From Clostridiales bacterium (GTDB lineage Bacteria; Bacillota; Clostridia; Oscillospirales; Acutalibacteraceae): 64,000 nucleotides of DNA. Every line of letters starts with the position of its first letter. The first letter of the stretch is position 1. Below the pieces are notes generated by a model. The model did not search any database. It was not told the DNA's origin and saw nothing but the letters and a program-made list of their open reading frames with translations. The position numbers and the translations under genes were made by a program. The stretch covers positions 88,411-152,410 of the forward strand of contig JAAWNT010000002.1 of NCBI GenBank assembly GCA_022799115.1, written 5' to 3'. Positions 25,133 through 33,598 of the stretch are shown piece after piece.

Positions 25133-25756
25133 ATGAAACAAAGAGTATGGTCTTTTGTGCTTGCGGTTATCATGCTTGCGGGCCTTTTGGGAGGCTGCGG
25201 GAACAAAGGCCCCAAAATAAAGGAATATGGCCAAAAGCCGCCGCTGGAACAGCTTGCCTGGGGGATGAGCCAGGAAGAAGCGCTCAAGGCGCTTAAACTG
25301 ACCGAGGAAGATGTCACCATTTCCGGACGCGAGCATGTGAACAATATGTCGCTGGAGGGGGATATGGAGCTGTCGGGCATAACCGGCAAAGTGTCCATTC
25401 AGTTTCTGGAGTCGGCCGGCGACGAGGAGTTGGAGTTGGGACTTTATTCCGTAACCTTATCGCCCAACGAGCAGGATTTGGATGCCATCGCCGCAATACT
25501 CAATGAAAAACTGGGGAGTCAAGGCCAAAAAAATGGGGAAACCACCATTTGGTCCACAGATGCGGAGAAAATCAGCGGTTTGACGGAAACTTGGAAGGAT
25601 AGCCTTAAGGACCAGGTTGACAAGGACGGCGAGATTGAGGACAAGGACTCCTTTACCAATGTGATCCTTTCCAAGACCGCCAAGGATAAGAGCCGGGTGG
25701 TATACTTTGGAAAGGCCTCCGCATACAGCGTCGCCCTGCAAAAGCAGGCGGGATAA
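25133..25756 (+). CDS. Lipoprotein of unknown function, 207 residues
   Basis: Signal peptide MKQRVWSFVLAVIMLAGLLG followed by the lipobox Cys (LLGGC, Cys at about residue 23), so the protein should be lipid-anchored. The mature part is acidic and reads like a small alpha/beta domain (WGMSQEEALKALKLTEEDV near the N-terminus, a motif often seen in proteins that resemble an initiating-helix/beta-sheet fold). I do not recognise the family. ATG at 25133 has AGGAAG upstream, a TATAAT lies at 25060-25065 with a poor -35, and a terminator follows at 25868. Confidence 0.85.
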   Translation: MKQRVWSFVLAVIMLAGLLGGCGNKGPKIKEYGQKPPLEQLAWGMSQEEALKALKLTEEDVTISGREHVNNMSLEGDMELSGITGKVSIQFLESAGDEELELGLYSVTLSPNEQDLDAIAAILNEKLGSQGQKNGETTIWSTDAEKISGLTETWKDSLKDQVDKDGEIEDKDSFTNVILSKTAKDKSRVVYFGKASAYSVALQKQAG

Positions 25757-25867
25757 TAAGGCGGGGCCCGGCGTTGTGTTGAGAAGCGCCGAAGCGCGCA
25801 GTTTGGTAATACTATATGCAATCCTGATCCGTTTCATACGAACGCGCAATGGAGCCGATTACATAAG

Positions 25868-25895
25868 AGCCCGGTGTAAAAACCGGGCTTTTTCA
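25868..25895 (+). terminator. Terminator after the lipoprotein gene
   Basis: AGCCCGGT (25868-25875) pairs with ACCGGGCT (25882-25889), then TTTT. Confidence 0.85.
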
Positions 25896-26070
25896 TTTAA
25901 AAACCAAAATTCTCCTGTGTATGTTCCTTGCATTGGGGCAAAAGATAACTGTGAAAGAAATGTAGAAATCTTTCCAAAATCTTTCGCGGCTAATCAGAAC
26001 AAGGTGGTAGAATCTAATGGTGAGTCTGAAATGTCTTAATATGATTTTTTTAGTATGGAGGTATTATCAA

Positions 26071-26250
26071 ATGAGCAGAAACGCAATGGGAATCATTAAA
26101 GGAGTAAGCGGAGGACTTGCGGCCGGCATGGCGGTGGGCTTTATCGGAGGACAGATGATGAAAAATTCCAAGCAGATGAAAAAGAAAGCCGGCAAAGCGA
26201 TGCACGCCGTCGGCGACCTGTTTGAAAACGTACAATATATGTTTAAATAA
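26071..26250 (+). CDS. Small glycine-rich membrane-associated protein, 59 residues
   Basis: ATG at 26071 with GGAGG upstream (26048-26053 region); the frame extends back to 26017 without support. Residues 8-30 form one Gly/Ala-rich hydrophobic helix (GVSGGLAAGMAVGFIGG), followed by a strongly basic amphipathic stretch with four Met-Lys units and an aromatic end. The layout recalls YtxH-like or small stress proteins, but the match is only in kind. A long imperfect hairpin follows at 26290. A TAGAAT at 26008-26013 could be its -10; no clear -35 is seen. Confidence 0.7.
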   Translation: MSRNAMGIIKGVSGGLAAGMAVGFIGGQMMKNSKQMKKKAGKAMHAVGDLFENVQYMFK

Positions 26251-26289
26251 TTGCTCCGGCCTATCGGTTTATGCAGAACAAACCCCGTC

Positions 26290-26355
26290 GGCGGTATCCT
26301 TTTCCTTTTCGGCTTATTGGATGGAAGGGAATGGGATACCGCCGCTTTTCTTTTC
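26290..26355 (+). terminator. Long hairpin terminator
   Basis: GGCGGTATCC (26290-26299) pairs with GGATACCGCC (26334-26343). The stem extends inward through TTCCTTTTC/GGAAGGGAA with G-U pairs, giving about 20 pairs, then GCTTTTCTTTT. Confidence 0.75.
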
Positions 26356-26419
26356 ATACAATCAATAGGGCGTGCCCTGTAAACGGGAAAAAGCCGCCGG
26401 AATAGTAACAGCAGTGTAA

Positions 26420-26448
26420 TTGCAATCAGCCGCTGGAAATGATAAGAT
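26420..26448 (+). promoter_or_regulatory. Promoter of the oligopeptide-binding protein gene
   Basis: -35 TTGCAA (26420-26425), 17-bp spacer, -10 TAAGAT (26443-26448). Confidence 0.6.
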
Positions 26449-26503
26449 AACATCACAATCAAGAACATGAACAACAATGATTAACATATATGGGTGATGC
26501 TTT

Positions 26504-28147
26504 ATGAGAACAGTGAAACGAAGCCTCTGTATTTTTTTATGTCTGCTCCTTTGTTTGAGTCTGGCGGCTTGTATGGGAAAGGAGGATGGCCCCACTGCGG
26601 AAACCATCTTCTATAACCTGGACAAAGAGCCCAAGAGCTTGGATCCGCAAATTGCGGACGATTACGCCTCACGAATTGCGATACTGGCTTTGTATGAGGG
26701 CTTGGTGCGCATCGGCGAGGACGGCGAGCCCAAACCTGGAGTGGCGGCTTCGTGGGAGGCAAATAAAGATTATACCGTTTTTACCTTTTCCCTGCGTCAA
26801 GACGCCCGTTGGCCGTCCTGGAGTAAAGGCAAGGAGGAGTCTGTAGAAAGCCGCCCGGTTACAGCAGGGGATTTTGTCTTTGGATTGCAGCGGGCTTTGG
26901 ATCCTGGCACCGGATCGCCCACCGCAGGCGCGCTTTTTCCCATCAAAAACGCAGAGAAGGTGAACAAGGGGGAATTGCCGGCCAGTCAGCTGGGGGTTAC
27001 GGCTCTTAACGATTATACCTTGGTGGTGGATCTGGAATACTCTTATGAGGATTTTCCGGCGTTAATGGCGCTTCCGGCCTCCATGCCCTGTAATCGGGAA
27101 TTTTTTGAACAGTCCGGCGGACAGTACGGGTTAGAGGTGGCCTCCGTGCTGGGCAACGGCCCGTATCGGTTTGCCAACCGGTATAGCTGGGAGCATTCCG
27201 CCTCCATGGCCCTGGTGCGCAGCGATTTTTACAAGGGGGAAAATCAGCCGGTTCCCGCCGGGATCCGCTTTACCATCGGAGCGACACAAACCAATACGGC
27301 GGGCGCCATTATGGACAACACGGTGGACGCCGCCCCGCTGCCCGGAGATCAACTGGAAATCGCCCAGAGCCAGGGCTTTCATCTGACTTCGTTTGAGGAC
27401 ACCACGTGGGGCCTGTGTTTTAATACGCAGAATGCGGTGTTTAAAAATCTGAATGTGAGAAAGAGCTTTGTCCAATCGCTGGACCGGGAGTACGTATTGT
27501 CGGCAATGCCAAAAAATTATACGATTGCAGACGATATCATTGCGCCGGGCGCCACCTTTGGAGGGGAGAAATACCGCTCCCTTGCGGGGGGAGGCTTTTA
27601 CTTAAAGCAGGATGGCAAGGCGAGAACGCTCCTGGAGACGGGGCTTAGAGAGCTGGAACTGGAGAGACTGCCCTCGGTGCGGGTGCTTTGCCTGGAGGAT
27701 CCCCAGACTGCCGCGATGGTCAACAACATGTTGGAGCTCTGGTCCCGCAAACTGGGCTATTACATTAATATGGTGCCCTTAAGCCGGAGCGAACTGGACA
27801 AACGGATACGCGCCGGAGATTATCAAATGGCCTTGGCGCCGCTGCGTGCGGAAAACGACGGCCCTATGGAGTTTCTATCCATGTTCGCCTCCGATCAGCC
27901 GTCCAATCCCGTGGGCTTGCAGAGCAGCCAGTTTGACGCTTATTTGGATCAGGCCGCTCAAAAGCCCCTCAACGAAGGAATCGAAAGCTATGTGGCCGCG
28001 GAACAATACCTTAATAACCAGGCGATCGTTTATCCGCTGTGCTATGAGAAACGGTATTTCGCCTCCGCGGCCAATGTCACAGGAATTTGGTTTCACTCCT
28101 ATGACAGCGGGGTTGACTTTATCCGGGCCACAAAGGTGACGGGGTAA
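26504..28147 (+). CDS. Oligopeptide ABC transporter substrate-binding lipoprotein (OppA-like)
   Basis: 547 residues with a lipoprotein signal (LSLAAC lipobox, Cys about residue 23). The body is a type C extracellular solute-binding protein (SBP_bac_5): the N-terminal EPKSLDPQIADDYASRIAIL and ALYEGLVRIGEDGEPKPGVAASWE blocks are diagnostic of Opp/Dpp binding proteins. Such proteins deliver peptides to an OppBCDF permease. None of the permease or ATPase genes are nearby, so this is an orphan binding protein that may share a distant transporter. It has its own promoter. A Ser/Gly-rich insertion near residue 110 (SKGKEESVE) is not unusual. Confidence 0.92.
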   Translation: MRTVKRSLCIFLCLLLCLSLAACMGKEDGPTAETIFYNLDKEPKSLDPQIADDYASRIAILALYEGLVRIGEDGEPKPGVAASWEANKDYTVFTFSLRQDARWPSWSKGKEESVESRPVTAGDFVFGLQRALDPGTGSPTAGALFPIKNAEKVNKGELPASQLGVTALNDYTLVVDLEYSYEDFPALMALPASMPCNREFFEQSGGQYGLEVASVLGNGPYRFANRYSWEHSASMALVRSDFYKGENQPVPAGIRFTIGATQTNTAGAIMDNTVDAAPLPGDQLEIAQSQGFHLTSFEDTTWGLCFNTQNAVFKNLNVRKSFVQSLDREYVLSAMPKNYTIADDIIAPGATFGGEKYRSLAGGGFYLKQDGKARTLLETGLRELELERLPSVRVLCLEDPQTAAMVNNMLELWSRKLGYYINMVPLSRSELDKRIRAGDYQMALAPLRAENDGPMEFLSMFASDQPSNPVGLQSSQFDAYLDQAAQKPLNEGIESYVAAEQYLNNQAIVYPLCYEKRYFASAANVTGIWFHSYDSGVDFIRATKVTG

Positions 28148-28217
28148 TCATAGAAGCGGTTTTCGCGCGCAAGGTTTTCAGCGCACGGCGCTCTAAGCGT
28201 GAAGGAAGAAATTCAGG

Positions 28218-28948
28218 ATGCGGATTCTCCGAAACAGGGATTGTTCAACGCCTGCCAACGTTTGGAGTGCCCAAGATGTCCGAAGTCAGGAAGGATGGTT
28301 GTTTTTGCAGCTAAACGAAATGGTGGAGCGGTTGCTTCAAGAGGGGGTTGCCCAGGTGGGATTTTCTCATCTGCATGAAGCGCTGCCCCAGAGGTACCGC
28401 CATCTCCCTTATGGAATTACCCTGGTGTATAAGTTATCTGACGCCGTGATGGACGAGGTTGTCAGTTGGCAGGAGCCCGGCCCCACCTTTGCCTATTTTC
28501 AGCATTACCGGGCGGTCAACGCCTTTTTAGACGGCCGGTCGTTGTGGGTTAGCGCGATGCTGGAGCAGATGGGTTATCGGGCCATGCCGGTGGCCGCTTC
28601 CCAGAGCGTGCGGGATATGGGGGAATTTAGCGGAATCTTTCCCCACAAAACCGCCGCTGTTCTGGCCGGGTTGGGCTGGATTGGGAAAAGCGCTTTGTTT
28701 GTGTCCCCGCAATACGGGCCGCGGGTCAGACTCGCTACCATCCTGACCGATTGTCCCCTGCCCAAGCCCTCACCGGGGAACCCTACCGGGCGGGGAAAAG
28801 CGTTCGGGAGGATGTGATAGACCCCAGGGCGTGCAGCGAGCACATGAAACGAGCGTATCAGCGGATCGGCCGGGGGGCGGTATGCGGAATCTGCGCCGCC
28901 GTTTGCCCGTATGGCGCCAAAGAACACCGGCAGTGTATCATGGAATAA
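28218..28948 (+). pseudogene. Broken QueG-like double-cluster Fe-S protein
   Basis: Frame 1 runs 28218-28817 and matches the epoxyqueuosine-reductase-like family up to PHKTAAVLAGLGWIGKSALF and RLATILTD, ending in unrelated residues after 28750. Frame 2 then continues from about 28752 with AQALTGEPYRAG and the second cluster CGICAAVCPYG, stopping at 28948. The segment that should lie between, carrying the first Cys cluster (about 20-25 codons), is missing, together with a shift of frame. I read this as an internal deletion plus frameshift, so the gene is probably inactive. The true start may be ATG 28218 or TTG 28299, which follows AGGAAGG. Confidence 0.7.
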
Positions 28949-29007
28949 GCGGGCTAGTCCGTTACGTTCTCCCAATAGGGAGCAATCCAGTCAAAGGAGA
29001 GTGAAAT

Positions 29008-30255
29008 ATGACGCATCAAAGACGCAATCTTGTTTTTCTTGTGGTGAGTCTGTTATTGATCGTTGGAGCGGCTGCTCTGGGAATTTATATGAAGAATGGG
29101 GGATATGCGCCGCTTCCGGCGGCCTCGTCGTCCGGCGGCGAAGACGAAACCTCCCATCCGACGATTCCCCCTTCCGCCCCTTCGAAAGCGGATTCGGAGA
29201 ATAATCAGGATGAATCAATGCCGGAGGCCAGCGGAATTTTTTCCGATTATTATGCCAACGCGAAACAAAAGGCCGCCGGGATGACCATCGAAGAAAAAGT
29301 AGGCCAAGTGTTTTTGGCACGGTATCCCGGAGAGGGCGCAAAAACGCAGATTACCGCCAATCATCCTGGAGGGTTTGTGTTGTTTGCCAAGGATTTTAAG
29401 AATAAAAGCAAGACTACGGTAAAAAATGAACTCAAAGACTGCCAGTCCGCATCCAACATTCCCCTAATTTTAGGCGTGGATGAGGAGGGGGGAACCGTGG
29501 TGCGCGTCAGCTCGAATACGGCGCTGTCCCCCCGCCGGTTTTTGTCTCCCCAGACCCTGTTCCAGCAGGGAGGTCTTGCGGGAATCCGCGAGGATACCCG
29601 CCAAAAATCCCAGCTTTTATTGGAGCTGGGGCTCAATTTGAATTTGGCGCCGGTGGCGGATGTGTCCACCGACCGCAACGACTTTATCCATTCCCGTACC
29701 TTTGGCATGGGGGCGCAGGCCACATCGGAATACATACAGCAGGTAGTCCGTGAAATGAACAAAGAAAATTTATCGGGAGCGTTAAAGCATTTTCCTGGAT
29801 ACGGAAATAATTCCGATACCCATACCGGCTTAGCCCGGGACACACGTCCCTATAGCGACTTTGTCTCCAATGATTTCCTGCCGTTTTCCGCCGGCATCAG
29901 CGAGGGGGTTCCCTGCGTGCTGGTTTCCCACGTTATTGTTGAGTGTATGGACGCTCAGCATCCGGCGTCCCTGTCTCCCAAGGTGCATCGGATTCTTCGG
30001 GAGGATCTGGGATTTACCGGCGTCATTCTCACCGACGATCTGGCGATGGACGCCATCGCGGACTACAGCGGGGGAGAAAATCCGGCGGTATCCGCCTTTT
30101 TGGCGGGCAACGACATGTTGTTGTGTTCCGATTTGGAAACAAGCTATCAAGCGCTTTTAGAAGCGGTGCGCAGCGGACAGATCAGCCAAAACCGCCTTGA
30201 TCTGTCGGTGATACGGATTCTTTCCTGGAAATACAGCAAAGGAATTCTTTCTTGA
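29008..30255 (+). CDS. GH3-family beta-N-acetylglucosaminidase-like enzyme (NagZ type), secreted
   Basis: 415 residues. An N-terminal membrane helix/signal anchor (about 8-27) and a Ser/Pro/Asp linker (about 35-75) precede a GH3 TIM barrel. NagZ-type motifs are visible: LGVDEEGGTVVRV, KHFPGYGNNSDTHT with the His/Asp dyad region, and the nucleophile Asp in GVILTDDLAMDAI. Members remove N-acetylglucosamine from muropeptides or glycoconjugates. Here the protein should face outside, a location fitting peptidoglycan turnover. Start ATG at 29008 behind AAAGGAG. Monocistronic. Confidence 0.92.
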   Translation: MTHQRRNLVFLVVSLLLIVGAAALGIYMKNGGYAPLPAASSSGGEDETSHPTIPPSAPSKADSENNQDESMPEASGIFSDYYANAKQKAAGMTIEEKVGQVFLARYPGEGAKTQITANHPGGFVLFAKDFKNKSKTTVKNELKDCQSASNIPLILGVDEEGGTVVRVSSNTALSPRRFLSPQTLFQQGGLAGIREDTRQKSQLLLELGLNLNLAPVADVSTDRNDFIHSRTFGMGAQATSEYIQQVVREMNKENLSGALKHFPGYGNNSDTHTGLARDTRPYSDFVSNDFLPFSAGISEGVPCVLVSHVIVECMDAQHPASLSPKVHRILREDLGFTGVILTDDLAMDAIADYSGGENPAVSAFLAGNDMLLCSDLETSYQALLEAVRSGQISQNRLDLSVIRILSWKYSKGILS

Positions 30256-30432
30256 GGGCCGTCCCTCCCAAGCGTGAGTTTGTGAGGGTTGGGATTAAGC
30301 GCCGTGAAGCGGGAAATTTGGGCGGCGGACCGTCCTTTGTTACCGGCGTGCGGTCCTGTCCTCTTGTTCTGCCGCCGCGGATCAAAGAAGCCCCGCGGCG
30401 CACAAACGGTTTGTGAAAAATTCTATGAGAGT

Positions 30433-30477
30433 GAAGAAGCTCCCTTGGCAAACTCTTCCTGCCAAGGGAGCTTCTTC
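30433..30477. repeat. Perfect 18-bp inverted repeat without T tract
   Basis: Arms 30433-30450 and 30460-30477 (starting GAAGAAGCTCCC) are exact reverse complements with a 9-nt loop. It lies between the convergent GH3 and cinA genes. No T run follows on either strand, so classical termination is doubtful; it may act as an RNA-stability hairpin or a mobile-element end. Confidence 0.7.
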
Positions 30478-30546
30478 GCGAAACGCAGCGCATACCAAAA
30501 CGTCTCTGTTTTTTGGAGAAACTTTCTGTGGAGCGGATTCCATATG

Positions 30547-31800
30547 CTATCTTTGCAGCCGCCGTATGGTTTGCAGCGCCAGAAAGAGCGCGTGAGAGGA
30601 GGCGAGCCAGCGGATCAGCTCCCGCTCGTCGGGATACCCTCGGCTGAGCCTGAGCTCCAAAACCTCACGATGCCAGTCGCTGTCCACTCCCACATAGACA
30701 AGGCCTACGGGCTTATCCTTCGTGCCCCCGTCGGGGCCCGCGATGCCGGTGGTGGAGATGCCGATATCCGCATGAGACAACCGGCGCGCGCCGGCGGCCA
30801 GCTCGGCGGCGGTCTGCCGGGATACCGCGCCGTATCGGGCCAGCGTATCTTCAGAAACTCCCACCACGCGCCGCTTGATCTCGTTGGAGTAACAGCATAT
30901 GCCGCAGTCAAATACCTGGGATGCGCCGGGAATTTCGGTGATTCGTTTGGAGATCAGTCCGCCGGTGCAGCTCTCCGCCGAGGCAAGCTTCTTATGATTT
31001 TCAGAGAGTGCCTGCACCACGGCGTTTTGCAGGGAGCCGGAATCCACCCCATATACGGCGTCGCCCAGCAGGTCGCTTACCTCGCTAAGAAGCGGCCGGA
31101 TCATGGCGTCAGCGTGGGAAGCATCCTCAGCGGAAGCCGTGATCCGCAGCAGCATTTCCCCGTCTTTTGCATAGGGGGCGATGGTGGGATTTTTCAGCTG
31201 TTCCATACGATCCCGCAGCATGCTCTCCACTTGGGATTCTCCCAGCCCAAATATATGGATGTTATGGGATACCAGCGTTGTTTGCGCGTCCCTGCGCAGA
31301 TATGGCAGTACCCCTTCCAAAAACATGGGTTTCATTTCTCTGGGCGGGCCGGGCAGCAGCACCACTGCCTTCCCGTTTTCCTCTACAATCAGGCCGGGCG
31401 CGGTTCCGTTTTTATTTTGCAGCACAATGGCGCCCTTAGGCATCACGGCCTGTTTTTTGTTGTTGTCGGTCATGGGCCGGTCGATCCGCGCGAAAAAGGA
31501 TTTGATCTCCTGCAGGGATGTTTCGTTGAGTTCCATCGGCAGGCCGAACAGCTCGGCCACAGTCTCTTTGGTGATATCGTCATAGGTGGGACCAAGACCG
31601 CCGGTGGTGATAATCAAATCGCTTTGCTCCATGGCGTGCGCAAGGCAGGATTTCAAACGCTCTGAGTTGTCGCCCACTACGGATTGGTGATAAACGTCAA
31701 TGCCGAGCTTGGCAAGCTCCCTTGACAAAAACACCGCGTTGGTGTTCACAATGTCCCCCAGCAGCAGCTCGGTGCCTACGCATAGGATTTCCGCTTTCAT
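30547..31800 (-). CDS. cinA: CinA-like protein (MoCF domain plus nicotinamide-nucleotide amidase domain)
   Basis: 417 residues, start ATG at 31800 behind AGGGGG; an in-frame upstream ATG at 31836 lacks a site. The N-terminal COG1058/MoCF domain carries VGTELLLGDIVNTN, the active GGLGPTYDDITKE and PGPPREMKP. The C-terminal CinA domain (about 250-417) has SAESCTGGLISKRIT and TTGIAGPDGGT, the amidase signature. Known members deamidate NMN in NAD recycling and can have ADP-ribose pyrophosphatase activity. It is a complete copy with all motifs, unlike its truncated membrane-bound relative at 5015. Monocistronic in appearance. Confidence 0.95.
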   Translation of the reverse strand: MKAEILCVGTELLLGDIVNTNAVFLSRELAKLGIDVYHQSVVGDNSERLKSCLAHAMEQSDLIITTGGLGPTYDDITKETVAELFGLPMELNETSLQEIKSFFARIDRPMTDNNKKQAVMPKGAIVLQNKNGTAPGLIVEENGKAVVLLPGPPREMKPMFLEGVLPYLRRDAQTTLVSHNIHIFGLGESQVESMLRDRMEQLKNPTIAPYAKDGEMLLRITASAEDASHADAMIRPLLSEVSDLLGDAVYGVDSGSLQNAVVQALSENHKKLASAESCTGGLISKRITEIPGASQVFDCGICCYSNEIKRRVVGVSEDTLARYGAVSRQTAAELAAGARRLSHADIGISTTGIAGPDGGTKDKPVGLVYVGVDSDWHREVLELRLSRGYPDERELIRWLASSHALFLALQTIRRLQR

Positions 31801-32250
31801 AGAAATACCCCCTGTACTTTTGCATATACTAAACAAACCGGCGGACGCCTCGGCAACGGCGTTCCGCGGTTTTTCCTATCATTAGATTCACTCTATCACA
31901 TTGCTGCGCGTTTTGCAACGTCTCTCAAAGGCCGTATTTTCCAATGGAATCGGAACCGGCGTGACCGGTTTAACCGATAAGACCGGGAGCGGTCCTCCGG
32001 CTTGAAAAACGGAAGGTTCCCGCCGCGTGTTCTCGAGGAGGAAAACACGCAAGCGCCGTTTCCCAAGCGGCTAGGGCGTTTGCAAACGTGTTTCCTCCTC
32101 CTTGCTGTTTGCCGCAGCCGGCAATTCCTGGTTCAGCCGCGCAGCCCCCAAAAAAGCAGCCGTTTTATTAAGGATTGCCAATTGCGGAGCGAATATGGCT
32201 TGCTCATCAACAGTTCATCGTTTCTTAACAAAATCTGAAACGCCGTAGGC
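31801..32250. other. Divergent intergenic region with a switch-like hairpin
   Basis: No gene seen. It separates cinA (minus) from the MarR-CrtO operon (plus). It contains the two alternative hairpins described at 32026-32100; no recognised riboswitch class. Confidence 0.5.
32026..32100 (+). promoter_or_regulatory. Long structured element with alternative pairings
   Basis: Main fold: GAGGAGGAAAACACG (32035-32049) pairs with CGTGTTTCCTCCTC (32087-32100), one bulge. An inner stem CAAGCGCC/GGCGTTTG joins 32050-32057 with 32075-32082. Competing fold: CGTGTT (32026-32031) with AACACG (32044-32049). The two folds cannot coexist. No T tract follows. Confidence 0.45.
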
Positions 32251-32293
32251 TACAATGAAGCTATCCTTAGTTGGCTAATAATTAGCTGCCTAA
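32251..32293 (+). promoter_or_regulatory. -10 box and MarR operator of the MarR-CrtO operon
   Basis: TACAAT at 32251-32256 (no clear -35). Just downstream is the palindrome TTAGTTGGCTAAT-A-ATTAGCTGCCTAA (32267-32293, 10 of 13 positions symmetrical). It lies between the -10 and the MarR start at 32318, a repressor position. Confidence 0.7.
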
Positions 32294-32317
32294 CAGTATG
32301 AAAAGAGGTGCGGTGGT

Positions 32318-32809
32318 GTGGATAAGGAGCAAGAGAGGAGCCGTTCTTCTGCGGAGCCTTCCCCCAAAGACGCCTTGGACGTTTTCAACGCCATGGTGAT
32401 GATAAGCCGGTTGCAGGACAAAAAGTTGCAGACGGCGCTTTCCAATCTTTCGGTACACCCGGCGCAGTATAGCTGCCTGTTTGTGGTATGCCGGAAAAAG
32501 GGTTTGAATCTGCGGGAATTGGCCCAGCTGCTGCGGGTTGAGAATTCCACCGCTTCGGTTACTGTGCGGCGGATGGAAAAGGCGGGGCTGATCCAGCGCA
32601 GGCCGGACGAATCGGATTGCCGGATGACCCGGCTTTACCCCACCGAATATGGAAAGGAACAGTTTGAATCCGCCAAGCGTATCATGGAGGAATTTATTCA
32701 ATTCTGTTTTGGGGAACTGGACAGCCGGGAGCTCCGCATATTGGGCGGGCTTTTGGATCGGGTATGCGCAAGACTGAATCAATATGAGATTCAGCCGGCG
32801 TACCCATGA
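32318..32809 (+). CDS. MarR-family transcriptional regulator
   Basis: 163 residues, GTG start at 32318 with AGAGGTG upstream. Winged helix: LSVHPAQYSCLFVV, then the recognition part LNLRELAQLLRVENSTASVTVRRMEKAGLIQRRPDESDCRMTRLYPT. An N-terminal tail of 20 residues is rich in Ser/Glu. A palindrome at 32267-32293 in its own leader suggests autoregulation. It is followed, 17 nt later, by a CrtO-like acyltransferase gene, presumably the regulated function. Unrelated in sequence detail to the MarR at 8178. Inducer unknown. Confidence 0.9.
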   Translation: MDKEQERSRSSAEPSPKDALDVFNAMVMISRLQDKKLQTALSNLSVHPAQYSCLFVVCRKKGLNLRELAQLLRVENSTASVTVRRMEKAGLIQRRPDESDCRMTRLYPTEYGKEQFESAKRIMEEFIQFCFGELDSRELRILGGLLDRVCARLNQYEIQPAYP

Positions 32810-32826
32810 TTTGAGGAGGTATTGGA

Positions 32827-33351
32827 ATGAGAGGAGCTTCTATTGGGACCATTTTGCTTACCAATGTCCTGCTGGTGGTGGCGTGGCATTTTTTGATGTT
32901 TTTGGCTTGCATAAAAGTAAAAACGTCTCTGTTTAATCCGGAAAACCGTTTTTATCAGGCCAAGTCCTGGGAAAAAAACGGGCGTTGGTATGCAAAGCAT
33001 TTAAAGATCAATTCTTGGAAGGATCATCTTCCTCAGCATACGGGGAAGGACGGGTTCACCAAAGAGCATATGCAAAGCAATATCACGCTGGAGTATTTGG
33101 ACCGGTTTATTATGGAAACTTGCCGTGGGGAATGGGATCACTGGATGTGCTGCCTATACTTCTTTTTATCGCTGCTCATCAATCCGTTTTTGATCGGTTT
33201 GATTCTGGGATTGCTGACCATTCTGTTTAATTTGCCCTTTATCGCCATTCAGCGATACAACCGTTTTCGTCTGCAAACCCTTCGCAAGCGGATGCTGCGG
33301 GAACAGGAAAAAATGAGCGCCGGCGATCATAAGGCGCTGGCCGAATCGTAA
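32827..33351 (+). CDS. CrtO-like membrane acyltransferase-family protein
   Basis: 174 residues with an N-terminal helix (about 6-28) and a second hydrophobic pair near 118-150. The central soluble part has the signature of the glycosyl-diaponeurosporenoate acyltransferase (CrtO) family: FNPENRFYQAKSWEKNGRWY, KINSWKDHLP, an ETCRGEWDHW motif with the His/Glu expected to be catalytic, and NLPFIAIQRYNRFRLQ. In Staphylococcus CrtO finishes staphyloxanthin, but no carotenoid genes occur here, so the acceptor is probably another lipid or glycolipid. ATG at 32827 with GAGG upstream; co-transcribed with the MarR gene. Family call fair, substrate unknown. Confidence 0.75.
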   Translation: MRGASIGTILLTNVLLVVAWHFLMFLACIKVKTSLFNPENRFYQAKSWEKNGRWYAKHLKINSWKDHLPQHTGKDGFTKEHMQSNITLEYLDRFIMETCRGEWDHWMCCLYFFLSLLINPFLIGLILGLLTILFNLPFIAIQRYNRFRLQTLRKRMLREQEKMSAGDHKALAES

Positions 33352-33598
33352 GATGATTTTGTCGCCGGGCTGTGATCCGGGCGGCCGACGCTGAACAAAT
33401 CCAGAGTTCCTGCCGGAAACGGACCATGGGTTTTGCGGATGCTGCCGCAATGCAGAATGGTTTCGGCGTTTGGAGCTTGGATGCGCCGCAGCGCGCGGAA
33501 CGCCGCTGGAAGCGCCCGGCGATTTGCGTTTTTTCTTTTATGGATGAAAAGGGACGGCGCGGGCCATTCTAAAAGAGAAGAAAAGGGAGGTATCCGTC

